Origin: Actinacidiphila yanglinensis
GTDB taxonomy: Bacteria > Actinomycetota > Actinomycetes > Streptomycetales > Streptomycetaceae
Reading direction: 5' to 3'
Length of the DNA: 64,000 nt
Assembly: GCF_900107965.1 (NCBI RefSeq)
Contig: NZ_FNVU01000006.1
Location: 265,337-329,336 of the forward strand
Made by a program: the position numbers and the translations under genes. The number at the start of each line of letters is the position of its first letter. Within the stretch, counting starts at the first letter, position 1. Shown piece by piece: positions 34,101-42,353 of the stretch. Under the pieces are notes generated by a model. It was not told the DNA's origin and did no database searches. It saw only the letters and a program-made list of their open reading frames with translations.

Positions 34101-35186
34101 GACCCGATCACCGTGCACAGCGCGGCGGTTGCCGTGACCGGTGCGTGGGTGCCGGACCGGAAGGCATTCCCGCCCGCCCCCGCCATCACCACCCCGCGCA
34201 GCGGGGCGACGGTCAAGCTCGCCGCCGCCATCGCCGGCACGGCCCTCCCCGGCGGCACCGTGACCGTGCACGAGGGCAGCGGTGCGCTGTGCTCGGCCAC
34301 CGCCGACGACACCGGCGCGTGGAGCTGCGCCCCCGACGGCGGGCTGACCCCCGGGCGGCAGACCGTCACCGCGACGGTCACCGACCCGACCGGGCTCGTC
34401 GGTGACGCCTCGGCCGCCGTCGGCTTCGACGCCTCGGACCTGCCGCCCGGCACCGCCGTGGTCGGCACGGTGGTCGGTACGGACAACCACGCCTACGGGA
34501 TGAGCGAGGACGAGACCCCGTCCGGCGGGTTCGACGGGCCGACCACGGCCGGGACCGTCGCCGGCCTCAGCGCCCGCACCAGCACCGAATCCAACATCTA
34601 CTTCGACATCGACGACTCGGTGGCCCACGCCGGCTTCTACACGGCGGTGTTCACCGTCTCCTACTACGACCAGGGTTCCGGCTCGTTCAACGTGCAGTAC
34701 GACGACGGCACCACCAACCCCTACAAGTCGGCGCCGGCCATCTCGCTGACCGGTACGAACACCTGGAAGACCGCGACGGTGACCGTCTCGGACGCCTACT
34801 TCGGCGGCCAGCAGCACTCCGCGGCCGACTTCCGGCTGCGCAACGGCGGCGGCCAGGTCACCGTGCACAGCGTCGCGGTGAAGATCAGCGGCGACGGGGT
34901 GCCCGACGCCACCGACTTCGCCCCGCCGGTCGCCTTCACCTCCCCCGCCGCGGGCGCGACCGTCGGCTCCACCCCGGCGCTGGCCGGCACGAGCGAGCCG
35001 GACGCCGCGGTGACGGTCACCGAGGGCTCCGCCCCGGTCTGCACCGCCACCGCGGCCGACGACGGCACCTGGACCTGCACCCCGGCCCAGGCCCTCGCGG
35101 CGGGCGCGCACACCCTGACGGCGAGCGCGCAGGACCCGACGGGCACGCCGGCGCAGCAGGACACGCTGGCGGTCACCGTGCAGTGA
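31170..35186 (+). CDS. Very large secreted GH95-like glycosidase with duplicated C-terminal modules
   Basis: 1338 aa, GTG start with GGAGG 4 nt upstream. Signal peptide 1-~40. The catalytic part (~50-800) resembles GH95-type alpha-fucosidase-like (alpha/alpha)6 enzymes: SMPLGNGSLGVAAWAAGG near the N-terminus, ENLRTLYLYEEAASMKKG, HANANAHETQWAVQDPTTDIAVDRTLFP, PLWPWNTV and NGFADLGNTVGYQPYIEQESG; exact family not certain. The C-terminal ~500 residues hold two tandem copies of a pair of modules: a beta-sandwich of ~155 aa (TVSYYDSGTG..., TVSYYDQGSG...) followed by an Ig-like domain of ~85 aa. It ends in AVTVQ without an anchor, so the enzyme is presumably released. Confidence 0.8.
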   Translation: MHVISRSRRAPLRRALALWSALLAALATFVLAGSGAARAATGAAPAGTPTGATTAWRNGAFQLDPTAVAARSDIVLGAPNSDPTASMPLGNGSLGVAAWAAGGFTAQLNRSDTMPDRKSPGQLTIPGLSVISHAADFSGRLDLTDGVLRESGGGMSLKAWVATGKDELVVDVSGADPSIAQTATINLWSGRKPVAAVSGTTGTLAETWTDGGPPIGSGQTFGSLAAITAGGRQVSTTVASPTQVRTTFKPKADGTFRVVVASPGWKGGDAAKTAAQVIGHDATAGETSLLSAQDRWWKQFWTHSGLVEMNSADGSAAYIENLRTLYLYEEAASMKKGIYPGSQAGEADMFAWDKDTQTWTPSAYWLWNLRTQIAANMSSGNYALNTPVFDMYADDTPQIEAWTKLAMGGLPGSCVPETMRFNGNGLDIPTGNCSEASSPNWNALDISSGPEVALYMWEQYQATGDKAALAKYFPFMKSTLAFQLAYQSVGKDGLLHANANAHETQWAVQDPTTDIAVDRTLFPIITQAAQVLGTAHTSDAALLKQVAKAETEIPPYPRTDQATRTQLLNPDYTQAETQAADATGTDMIAISYEPAAQRRNGENIELEPLWPWNTVSDQDSNLFSLEQRSYDHRPNKGGNDWSMDAIDAARLQDPAEVRADLVSITEGHQVYPNGFADLGNTVGYQPYIEQESGVATAVGEALAQDYDGIVRFAPAWPSDWDGSGSVYVQHNDKVDVQVQGGKLVTAAIEAGSTGTLKVKNPWPGQRVEVVDGRSGRTVVAPGTADLINVPVRKGGSYLVQQVAAPTKALPYAPVTGSAPTAARHLGGVRIGLDATAQSGTSTVGTVLGGTNTDDGLTQLDYAGSTGATTQAATVAGLTARTTGTGTGGAGSDLYFGIGDDTAATGDYDAKVTVSYYDSGTGTLALQYDAGPGHPYQQAATTVALHDTKTWKTAEFSVTGAYFGGLENAGADLRLHSADPITVHSAAVAVTGAWVPDRKAFPPAPAITTPRSGATVKLAAAIAGTALPGGTVTVHEGSGALCSATADDTGAWSCAPDGGLTPGRQTVTATVTDPTGLVGDASAAVGFDASDLPPGTAVVGTVVGTDNHAYGMSEDETPSGGFDGPTTAGTVAGLSARTSTESNIYFDIDDSVAHAGFYTAVFTVSYYDQGSGSFNVQYDDGTTNPYKSAPAISLTGTNTWKTATVTVSDAYFGGQQHSAADFRLRNGGGQVTVHSVAVKISGDGVPDATDFAPPVAFTSPAAGATVGSTPALAGTSEPDAAVTVTEGSAPVCTATAADDGTWTCTPAQALAAGAHTLTASAQDPTGTPAQQDTLAVTVQ

Positions 35187-35192
35187 GGAGCC

Positions 35193-35236
35193 GCGGTCAC
35201 CGTGCGGCGGGCGGCGGCCCGCCGCACGGTGACCGC
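35193..35236 (+). terminator. 20-bp perfect-stem hairpin after the GH95-like gene
   Basis: Arms 35193-35212 and 35217-35236 with a 4-nt loop, beginning 7 bp after the stop codon. The left arm repeats part of the last codons of the gene (GCGGTCACCGTGC). Confidence 0.8.
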
Positions 35237-35262
35237 GCCGGCCGCAGGGCCGGAGAAAGACG

Positions 35263-35299
35263 CGAGCGGTGCCGGTCGGATCCCGACCGGCACCGCTCG
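35263..35299 (-). terminator. 17-bp perfect-stem hairpin facing the YwqK-like gene
   Basis: Arms 35263-35279 and 35283-35299 with a 3-nt loop, 32 bp downstream of the stop of the leftward YwqK-like gene. With the hairpin at 35193 it forms a back-to-back pair between convergent genes. Confidence 0.75.
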
Positions 35300-35330
35300 T
35301 GCGTCCCGCGACTCCGGTCGCCGGGCTCCG

Positions 35331-35711
35331 CTACCAGGCGGAGTGGGCCGCTTCCTCGTCGGCGAAGCGCCAGGTCAGGGTGGGCAGGCCGTTGCGGTCC
35401 CACTCGTAGTGCTCGACGAGCGTGGTGCGCTCGTCGAAGATCCGGCTGACCGCGAGCACGCCGTTGGGGTGCCAGTCCTTGAACTCGCCCACGACCTGTC
35501 CCATCCGCAGCGAGCCCTTCGAGCGGAGCGTGCCGTCGGGGTACCACTCGATGGTCGGCCCGTCCGGCACCCCGTCGCGGTAGGTGCTCAGCGCGACCCG
35601 GGCGTCCCCGGCGAACTCCTCCACCTCTCCGGTGAACAACTCGTCCCGATACACGACGCGCAGGTCCTCGTCCTTGCCGACGTCCGGATCGTCGAAGTTG
35701 ATGCGCTGCAC
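35331..35711 (-). CDS. YwqK-family protein (MORN-repeat variant; annotated as antitoxin-like)
   Basis: 126 aa. Starts as M(GTG)QRINFDDPDV, the form I recall for streptomycete homologues; the GTG three codons earlier has no room for a ribosome binding site, while AGGAG sits 8 nt before 35711. The body is made of MORN-like repeats: TIEWYPDGTLRSKGSLRMG, EFKDWHPNGVLAVSRIFDE, HYEWDRNGLPTLTWRF. Such proteins are often labelled toxin-antitoxin YwqK components or immunity-like proteins, but no toxin gene is adjacent. Function unproven. Confidence 0.8.
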   Translation of the reverse strand: MQRINFDDPDVGKDEDLRVVYRDELFTGEVEEFAGDARVALSTYRDGVPDGPTIEWYPDGTLRSKGSLRMGQVVGEFKDWHPNGVLAVSRIFDERTTLVEHYEWDRNGLPTLTWRFADEEAAHSAW

Positions 35712-35980
35712 CGGCCTCACTCCTGTCCCAGTCCCCTTTGTGCCGTTCCGCCCCCGCGGTCCCCCGCGGGAGTGCGGTCCCCGTCGCCCTCACCGGGCCG
35801 ACGACCGTACCGGACCTGCCTGTGCACCCCAGTATGGCCGTCCCGGGCCCTCCCGAACGACGCCCGTGCGGCCGAATCGCCCGACAGGCCCCGTCCGCCC
35901 GGATCATCACCCCGGGGAGTCCGCGGGAGCCGGGCCCGGCTCCCGCCCGGCCCGGCCCGTCACCGGCCGTACCGGGCCGT

Positions 35981-36997
35981 TCACCCCTCCTTGGCGGGCG
36001 AGGTCCGCGCCAGCCAGGACGCCGCCTCGTCGGAGCCGAGCGGCCCTTCGAGCACCAGCTCGCCCGGCATCTGGGAGAAGAGCCGGCCCGCCGGCCAGGC
36101 GCGCTCGTAGGGCGGGGGGTCGAGCACGAGCAGCCGGACCCCGTCGACGACGGGGATGTCCGCGGGGATGCCCTCGTTCCAGATCCAGGTGCCGTCGGGG
36201 GCGACGAGGTTGAACGAGCCGGTGGTGTCGGTGTCGCCCGTCGCCGAGCGGCACACGGCCACGGCCTGCTCGCTCGGCGCGACCCCTGGGACGTGGCCGC
36301 CCCCGACCAGCTCGCCGGCCAGCAGGGTGTGCAGCTGGAAGTTGTCGCCGAGGCCGCTGATCCGCACCCGGTAGCCGGTGCCGGTCTCGCGGTGCAGGAC
36401 GACCAGCGGCTCGTCGTCGAGGACGGCCAGCATGTAGCGCAGGTACTTCAGCCCGCCGCCGGTGGCATCGCCGACCCGCTCGGCGGCGTCGACGAGGGCG
36501 GCGCGGTCGGCGACGGCCAGCCGTACCGCCTTGTGGTTGAGCACCGCGACCGCGGCCATCTCCCATTGCGGGAGGGTCCACCACGCCTCGGTGGCGGGCT
36601 GGCCGACCCGGTCGAAGACCTCGTCCTGCGGGTCGGACTTCTCCGGGTCGGGCAGGTCGCCACCGCCGGTGGCCTCCCAGCGGGCCACGAACTCCTCGGC
36701 GCCCGCGAGTGCTTCGCCCAGCGCGGCCAGCACCGTGGGCGCGCAGCCGACCGGGTCGGCGCCGCGCTCGACGGCCGCGCCGACCACGACCGCGACCACC
36801 GACCGCGGCCCCGCCGGGACTTCGGGCAGCAGGGCGGCCAGCCGGGGCGCGACAGCGGCCAGTTCGGTGTCGTCCGCGCCCTGGAAGGTCTGCTGGAGGA
36901 GCGCGAACGCGTCGCCCGACGCCTGGGAGTCACGGGCCCGCACGGCTGCCTCGAAGTCGGCGACGGCGGTGCTGAATGGGGCTTGTCCGGAGTTCAC
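35981..36997 (-). CDS. Conserved hypothetical protein
   Basis: 338 aa, acidic, soluble, without signal or membrane segment. The N-terminal half is helical (AVADFEAAVRARDSQASGDAFALLQQTF, then Ala-rich helices), the C-terminal half is beta-rich with LVVLHRETGTGYRVRISGLGDNFQLHTLLAGEL and DTTGSFNLVAPDGTWIWNEGIPADI. I do not recognise a named domain. It sits between the YwqK-like gene and an M20 amidohydrolase, all leftward. Codon use is that of its neighbours. Confidence 0.7.
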   Translation of the reverse strand: MNSGQAPFSTAVADFEAAVRARDSQASGDAFALLQQTFQGADDTELAAVAPRLAALLPEVPAGPRSVVAVVVGAAVERGADPVGCAPTVLAALGEALAGAEEFVARWEATGGGDLPDPEKSDPQDEVFDRVGQPATEAWWTLPQWEMAAVAVLNHKAVRLAVADRAALVDAAERVGDATGGGLKYLRYMLAVLDDEPLVVLHRETGTGYRVRISGLGDNFQLHTLLAGELVGGGHVPGVAPSEQAVAVCRSATGDTDTTGSFNLVAPDGTWIWNEGIPADIPVVDGVRLLVLDPPPYERAWPAGRLFSQMPGELVLEGPLGSDEAASWLARTSPAKEG

Positions 36998-37069
36998 CCG
37001 CGCAGCCTATCGGCCGGGTCGGGTACGGGACTTCGCGGTCACGAACTGCGGTCGGGTCCAGGGTCGGTT

Positions 37070-37105
37070 CTGCGGTCAGGGCTGTGGTCGGGGCTGTGGT
37101 CAGGA
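37070..37105. repeat. Three 12-bp tandem repeats
   Basis: Units CTGCGGTCAGGG, CTGTGGTCGGGG and CTGTGGTCAGGA in direct succession in the 112-bp gap just downstream of the M20 amidohydrolase stop. No clear role; a small replication-slippage array. Confidence 0.6.
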
Positions 37106-37109
37106 CCGG

Positions 37110-38366
37110 TCAGGACTGCGCGGCGGCGAAGCGTCCGAGGGCGGCGACCGTCAGGGCCTCCACGCCGGTGCCGAGGGTCGGGTCGATCAGCGGGGCGAAC
37201 AGCGGGGAGTGGTTGCCGGGGAGCTGGTCGAGGGTGCCCGCGTCGAGCGCCTTCAGTACCGTCGCCGTCTCCAGGCCGCCCCAGAACCAGAAGACCGTGG
37301 GCACCTGCGCGGCCGTGCCGAAGCGGCCGACGTCCTCGCTCGCGGTGACCAGCGGCATCGGCAGGATGCGGTCGCTGCCGAAGTGCCCGGCCAGATCCGC
37401 GACCACCGCGCGGGTCGCGTCCGGGTCGCTGACCAGGACGGGCGCCGGCCGGTCCCAGGTGATCTCCGGGTCGCGGGTGGCGCCGCCGGCCAGCGCCTCC
37501 CCGCGCACGACGCGCTCGACGGCGCTGCGCAGCAGCTGCCTCGTCCGCTCGTCGTACGAGCGCAGGCTGATGCCGAGTTCCGCGGTGTCGGGAATGACGT
37601 TCTCCTTGGTGCCGGCCTGCAGCCGCCCCACGGTGACCACCGCCGACTCCTGCGGCGGCACCTCGCGCGCGACGATGCCCTGCAGGCGCAGCACGGTCGC
37701 GGCGGCCGTCACCACCGGGTCGACGGTGCTCTCCGGGCGGGATCCGTGGCCGCCCCGGCCGAACAGCCGGACCGTGGCGGAGTCGGCGCCGGCCATCACG
37801 ACGCCCTCGCGGTAGCCGAGCCAGCCCGCCGGGAGCGGGCCGACGTGCTGGCCGAGCACGATGTCGGGCCGCGGGAAGCGCTCGAACAGCCCGTCCTCGA
37901 TCATCGCCTCGGCGCCGCGCATCCGCTCCTCGGCGGGCTGGAAGACCACCAGCAGCGTGCCGGACCACTCCGCCCGCGCCCCGGCCAGTACGGTCGCGGC
38001 GCCCGCGAGGCACGCGGTGTGCATGTCGTGGCCGCAGGCGTGCATCACCGGCACCTGCTCGCCGTCCTCGCCCTGGGACCGCACCGTGCTCGCGTACGGC
38101 AGCCCGGTCTCCTCCCGCACCGGCAGCGCGTCCATGTCCGCCCGCAGCATCACGGTCGGCCCGGCGCCCTTGGCCAGCACCCCCACCACGCCGTGGCCGC
38201 CGACGCCGGTCGTGACGTCGTACCCCGCGGCCACCAGGAGCTCCGCCGCCTTGGCCGCGGTCCGCTGCTCCTGGAAGGACAGCTCCGGGTGCGCGTGCAG
38301 GTCCTTGTAGAGCTCGGTGAGCCGGGGCAGCAATCCGTCCTGCCAGCCGTCGGGCATGAGCGGCAT
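37110..38366 (-). CDS. M20-family amidohydrolase / carboxypeptidase
   Basis: 418 aa, cytoplasmic. Metal ligands of the M20D (N-acyl amino acid amidohydrolase, IAA-amino acid hydrolase-like) group are visible: LHAHPELSFQEQRTA, VMHACGHDMHTA (Cys and His), FQPAEERMRGA (Glu pair) and PGNHSPLF (terminal His). The dimerisation domain insert starts near GGHGSRPESTVDPVVTAA. GGAGGA is 6 nt before ATG 38366. It would remove an acyl group from an amino acid or amino sugar; substrate unknown. Confidence 0.92.
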   Translation of the reverse strand: MPLMPDGWQDGLLPRLTELYKDLHAHPELSFQEQRTAAKAAELLVAAGYDVTTGVGGHGVVGVLAKGAGPTVMLRADMDALPVREETGLPYASTVRSQGEDGEQVPVMHACGHDMHTACLAGAATVLAGARAEWSGTLLVVFQPAEERMRGAEAMIEDGLFERFPRPDIVLGQHVGPLPAGWLGYREGVVMAGADSATVRLFGRGGHGSRPESTVDPVVTAAATVLRLQGIVAREVPPQESAVVTVGRLQAGTKENVIPDTAELGISLRSYDERTRQLLRSAVERVVRGEALAGGATRDPEITWDRPAPVLVSDPDATRAVVADLAGHFGSDRILPMPLVTASEDVGRFGTAAQVPTVFWFWGGLETATVLKALDAGTLDQLPGNHSPLFAPLIDPTLGTGVEALTVAALGRFAAAQS

Positions 38367-38494
38367 GGGCTTCCTCCAGGATCGACACGTACGCCTCCCG
38401 CGGAGCCTACCCGCCGGTACGGTGCGGGGCGCCGTCCGGCGTGCACGGGTCGGCGGTTCACAGGTACGGCGGTACGCGGGGCCGGTCCGGCGGT

Positions 38495-40615
38495 TCAGGC
38501 CGGCGCGCCGCCCGGGCGCTCCAACCACACCGCCGCCGCCGAGAAGGGCCCCGGCGCGAGCCAGCGCAGCGCGGCCCCGTTGACGCGGGGCGGCGGGCCG
38601 TCGGCGAGGGTGGCGGCCGCGGCGAACCGGGCGCCGGGCGGGAGCGGGAGGACGATCGGGGCGGCCGGCGGGTCGGCGAACGCGTGCAGGACCGCGAGCG
38701 CCCCGGTGCCGTCGGCGGTCGTCCGCACCAGCGCCTGCCATCCCTCGGGGTTGCGGTACCCGCCGACCGGAGGGCCGTGGCGGCGCCACTCCCCGGTGGC
38801 GAGGGCGGGCCGGGCCCGTCCGTAGAGGTCGAGCGCGGTGGCCGCCAACCTCCATTGCTCCTCGTCGAGTTCGAGGAAATCCCCGGACAGGCAGAACCGC
38901 CCGAGCAGCCCCGACGCCAGCTTGTAGACCAGCGCGCGGGCGTCGTCGCCGGCCCGTGGCACCGCCCACACCAGCGAACGGGCCCCGGAGACCAGCCGGT
39001 TCGTGTCGGCGGCGACGATCGGCAGGTGCGCGCCCTCCATCGCGTCGGAGAAGGACGCCACGTCGCTGACGGACATGCTGGCGGGCTCCAGCCGGTAGCC
39101 GCCGGACGCGCAGTTCTCGATCACGACGTCGGGCAGCCGCTCGCGCAGCTTCGCGTAGAAGTCGAGGGTGGCGGCGACCTGTTGGCGCAGCCCCTCGCCG
39201 GGGGACTCGGCGCCGTCGCAGCCGGCGCCCAGCGGCTCGTTGTAGTCGATCTTCAGGTAGCCGATGCCGTGGTCGGTGACGAGGGAGGTGATCCGGTCCA
39301 GCAGCAGTTGGGCGGTCCGCGGCCGGCGCAGGTCCCAGAAGCGGCGGCGCCCGGCGGTGACGGGGGCGCCGTCGCGGTGCAGCAGGTGCTCGGTGAGGGA
39401 GAAGGCGGTGGACTCCTCGTCGCAGGTCTCGGCCTCGACCCACAGGCCGAGCACGAGTCCGTGGTCGCGGACCGCCTTCGCGGTGGCGGCCAGGCCGTCG
39501 GGGAAGGCGTCCTGCTTCACCCGGGTCCAGTCGCCGTGTCCTCCGTCGTACCAGCCGGCGTCCGCGACCAGGTACGTGACCGGTGTGCCGGCCAGCCGCT
39601 CCGCCATCGCGACCAGCCGGGCGTGCGTGGGGCGGCCCCAGGTGGTGGCGAACTCGTTGGCCACGGCGGGCAGTTCGCGCTCGGTGGCGCGGTCGCGCGG
39701 CGCGCGGGCGTCCTGCATGGCCACCAGCCGCCGGAAGCAGCCGTCCACGGCCGTGCGGTCGGGGCGGTCGGAGCGGTCGCGGGGGCCGGGCGGCTCGACG
39801 GCGGCGGTGGTGACCCAGACCGGGGGCGCGGTGAACTCCTCGCCGGGCGCGAGGGTCTTGCGCCAGTGCCCGAAGTCGCCGTCGCCGAGGCCGCCGGCCA
39901 CCGACAGGGCGCCGCCGTGCCGGTACAGCTCGATCTGCCAGGTCCCGGGCCAGCACAGTTGGGCGCCCCACACGGCTCCCGCGGTGCGGTCCTCGATCAC
40001 CACGGCGGGGGCGAACCCGCGCACCGGCATGGTGCCGAGCTGCCCGAACCGCTCCACGCCGAGCGCCTCCCGGGGCCAGCCCTCCAGGTGCAGGTCGCGC
40101 AGGTCCTGGCTGACCAGCCGGCCCTCGCTGGACCAGCCGCTGCGCAGCCGGTGCACGACGGTGTCGGCGGGCACGCCCGCGGCGGGGATGCCGGACAGGC
40201 AGAAGCCGCTGAGGAGTTGGAGGGTGACGGGGTCTCCGGTGTCGTTGGCCGCGCTGGTCCCGATCTCGACGCAGGGCTCACCCTCGCGCCAGCGCAGCAG
40301 GTGGGTCGCGCGGATCCCGCCGGGGGTGGCGAGTTCGACGGTGGCGGTGACTCCACCATCGTGCTTCTCCCAACTGTGGCCGATCAGAGCGAGATCGCGG
40401 GTCGTGGAGCGGTTGCGCAGGGTGGCGCCCTGCGACCAGAGGTCCACCGAGCGGTCCCCGGTGACGGACAGCTGCACCAGCGGTTCCACTCCCGCGTCGG
40501 GCGCCGGCTCGCGGGCGGCGCCGGCCGGGAGCAGCACGAACCCGACCGCGCCGGTCGCCTCGTCGTGGTCGTAGCGGGCGGTCATGTCGCCGCAGGGGAC
40601 GGAGAACAGCTGCAC
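38495..40615 (-). CDS. GH36 alpha-galactosidase
   Basis: 706 aa, no signal peptide, intracellular. N-terminal beta supersandwich, then a TIM barrel with FATTWGRPTHARLVAMAERL, VADAGWYDGGHGDW and the nucleophile Asp457 in YLKIDYNEP; the acid/base Asp524 lies in FSDAMEG. The ENCASGGYRLEPA motif of GH36 is present. GTG 40615 was chosen (GGAAGAGG upstream, start of the conserved domain); the frame upstream is a non-conserved Arg/Pro-rich run crossing a hairpin. It would remove alpha-galactosyl branches from imported galactomanno-oligosaccharides. Last gene of the leftward transporter/GH26 group. Confidence 0.93.
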   Translation of the reverse strand: MQLFSVPCGDMTARYDHDEATGAVGFVLLPAGAAREPAPDAGVEPLVQLSVTGDRSVDLWSQGATLRNRSTTRDLALIGHSWEKHDGGVTATVELATPGGIRATHLLRWREGEPCVEIGTSAANDTGDPVTLQLLSGFCLSGIPAAGVPADTVVHRLRSGWSSEGRLVSQDLRDLHLEGWPREALGVERFGQLGTMPVRGFAPAVVIEDRTAGAVWGAQLCWPGTWQIELYRHGGALSVAGGLGDGDFGHWRKTLAPGEEFTAPPVWVTTAAVEPPGPRDRSDRPDRTAVDGCFRRLVAMQDARAPRDRATERELPAVANEFATTWGRPTHARLVAMAERLAGTPVTYLVADAGWYDGGHGDWTRVKQDAFPDGLAATAKAVRDHGLVLGLWVEAETCDEESTAFSLTEHLLHRDGAPVTAGRRRFWDLRRPRTAQLLLDRITSLVTDHGIGYLKIDYNEPLGAGCDGAESPGEGLRQQVAATLDFYAKLRERLPDVVIENCASGGYRLEPASMSVSDVASFSDAMEGAHLPIVAADTNRLVSGARSLVWAVPRAGDDARALVYKLASGLLGRFCLSGDFLELDEEQWRLAATALDLYGRARPALATGEWRRHGPPVGGYRNPEGWQALVRTTADGTGALAVLHAFADPPAAPIVLPLPPGARFAAAATLADGPPPRVNGAALRWLAPGPFSAAAVWLERPGGAPA

Positions 40616-40672
40616 CGTGGCCTCTTCCGGTGTCCGGGGTCGTCGGGGGGAGGGTCGGATGGCGCGGGTGGC

Positions 40673-40713
40673 CGCGGGCCGCGCCCGGACCCGGGGTTCG
40701 GGCGCGGCCCGCG
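40673..40713 (-). terminator. 15-bp hairpin between GH26 and GH36 genes
   Basis: Arms 40673-40687 and 40699-40713, 11-nt loop, 6 bp after the stop of the upstream (leftward) GH26 gene and 57 bp before the GH36 start. It may end the operon or give reduced read-through into the alpha-galactosidase gene. Confidence 0.65.
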
Positions 40714-40718
40714 TGTGG

Positions 40719-42353
40719 TCAGCCGGCGGCGCCCTGCGCGGCGAACCCGATCGTGTCGAGGTTGACGTAGTCCCAGACACCGCCCGACACCGTGTGGTCG
40801 TCGTCGGGGTCGATCCGGACGGTGACGGTCGCACCGGCCGGGACGTGCACCGGCACGGTCACCATGGCGTACTCCGTGGGCCGGGTCCGGTCGACGGCGG
40901 GCATCCTGACCTGGCCCGCGGCCTTGACCCCGTCGACGTACACGGACAGGTAGACGTCGCCGTCGACCGGGCACTCGTAGCGCAGCATGAGCACCTCGGC
41001 GGCCGGGGCGTCCGGGTAGGACACCTCGGGCGGCGTGCCCGCGCCGGCGCGGATCAGCGAGGCGAGCGTCCCTTCCTCCGCCCAGGGGTCGCCGTACGGC
41101 CGGGCCCGGGTCCCGGACGGCTGGCTGAAACTGCCGGTGTGTGCGGCGACGACGGCGGTGCCGGGCGGGTACGCCGTCGGGCCGGGCGCGCCGGAGGGAT
41201 GGAGCGTGCCGGCGCTCACCGGGCGCGGGCGGGGCAGCCGGCCGGACGGGTTCCACAGCCGCTGGAAGCGTGCGGACGCCTCCGGGAAGAGGTACGTGTC
41301 GTACAGGTCGTGGTTGCCGTCGCTGGCGTACACGTTGAAGTACACGTTCCAGGCGACGTCGTTGGCGTTCATCCAGTCGAACATCTGCTGCACGAAGTAT
41401 GCGTTGTCCACGCCACCGTGCCCGACCTTGTCCCACCAGACGCCCCATTCGGGCACCGCCAGCCGCTTGTTCCTGGACGCGGCGAAGGCGGCGATCATGT
41501 CGATGCCCCAGTGCGGGTCGGTGCGCAGGTCCTGCCACGCCCGCTCGCGCAGCGCCTCGGTCGGCGGCACGCCCGGGCTGTAGACGTTCCAGTCCTGGTC
41601 GTAGATGTCGATGCCGACGAGGTCGACGTAGGCGTCGCCCGGGTAGCAGCGGGTGAGGTCGATGCCCGACTGGCCGGGCACCGGGTTCCAGACCAGCGTG
41701 AAGTGCGCGCCGGGCACCGCCCGTACGGTGGTGGCGAACTGGCGGAATGCCGCGGCGAAGTCGGTCTCGCCCGCGGCGACGCCGTTCGGGTCGTTCGCCG
41801 GTGACCAGGGGTACCAGTTGCCGTTGAACTCGTGGCCGAAGCGCAGGACCGCGTTGCCCATCCCGGCCCGGACGAGGTTGCCGGCCAGGTCGGCGTAGTG
41901 GCTGTTGTAGACGCCGGCGGCGGCCTGCACCAGGTCGCCCTGGCCGTCGGGGAACGGGTAGGCGGCCCACACCATCCGCCGCGCCCACGGTGTGTCCTGC
42001 CAGGACGAGAGGCGGCCGGCCCCGGCCAGGGACGCCCAACTGTCCCTGAGCAGGAAGTCCTCGGCGTAGTACACCGGGCTGTTGATCCACTCGGCGAAGT
42101 CGCCGATCTGGCCGGGCTGCCGGTCCCAGTGGTAAGCGCCGATCCGGCGGGCGGGCACCGGGTGCGGACCGTGCGGAGCCGGCCCGGCCGGCGGCGCGGC
42201 GAGCGCCGGGTGCGCGGAGAGCGCGGAGAGCGCGCCCAGGCCGGCCGTGGCTCCGGCTAGGCCGACGAACCGCCGCCGGCCGGGGCCGGGTGCCGCCGGG
42301 TGTGCGTCCGCCGCGGGTCTGCCCCGGCGCGGCGCGGGGTCGCGGTCAGGCAC
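40719..42353 (-). CDS. Secreted GH26 glycosidase (beta-mannanase type) with C-terminal beta domain
   Basis: 544 aa, GTG start. Twin-arginine signal RRRFVGLAGATAG (arginines ~26-28). GH26 barrel: RIGAYHWDRQPGQ, acid/base Glu175 in LRFGHEFNGNWYPW, FTLVWNPVPGQ, DLVGIDIYDQDW, nucleophile Glu302 in VPEWGVWW. A Pro-rich linker leads to a ~150-aa C-terminal beta domain (RYECPVDGDVYLSVYVDGVKAAG) that looks carbohydrate-binding. It overlaps the upstream GH26 gene by 8 nt, so the two are translation-coupled paralogues. Expected to cut beta-mannan or a related glycan outside the cell. Confidence 0.9.
   Translation of the reverse strand: MPDRDPAPRRGRPAADAHPAAPGPGRRRFVGLAGATAGLGALSALSAHPALAAPPAGPAPHGPHPVPARRIGAYHWDRQPGQIGDFAEWINSPVYYAEDFLLRDSWASLAGAGRLSSWQDTPWARRMVWAAYPFPDGQGDLVQAAAGVYNSHYADLAGNLVRAGMGNAVLRFGHEFNGNWYPWSPANDPNGVAAGETDFAAAFRQFATTVRAVPGAHFTLVWNPVPGQSGIDLTRCYPGDAYVDLVGIDIYDQDWNVYSPGVPPTEALRERAWQDLRTDPHWGIDMIAAFAASRNKRLAVPEWGVWWDKVGHGGVDNAYFVQQMFDWMNANDVAWNVYFNVYASDGNHDLYDTYLFPEASARFQRLWNPSGRLPRPRPVSAGTLHPSGAPGPTAYPPGTAVVAAHTGSFSQPSGTRARPYGDPWAEEGTLASLIRAGAGTPPEVSYPDAPAAEVLMLRYECPVDGDVYLSVYVDGVKAAGQVRMPAVDRTRPTEYAMVTVPVHVPAGATVTVRIDPDDDHTVSGGVWDYVNLDTIGFAAQGAAG

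Noticed and set aside
31068..35111. A 1347-codon open frame antisense to the GH95-like gene
   Set aside because: Same shadow effect; composition is Gly/Val/Arg/Asp-biased and the sense strand has a signal peptide and enzyme motifs.
35331..36997. A toxin-antitoxin pair formed by the YwqK-like gene and the next hypothetical gene
   Set aside because: The 338-aa neighbour shows no toxin feature, the gap is 269 bp, and the YwqK label alone is not evidence of antitoxin activity.
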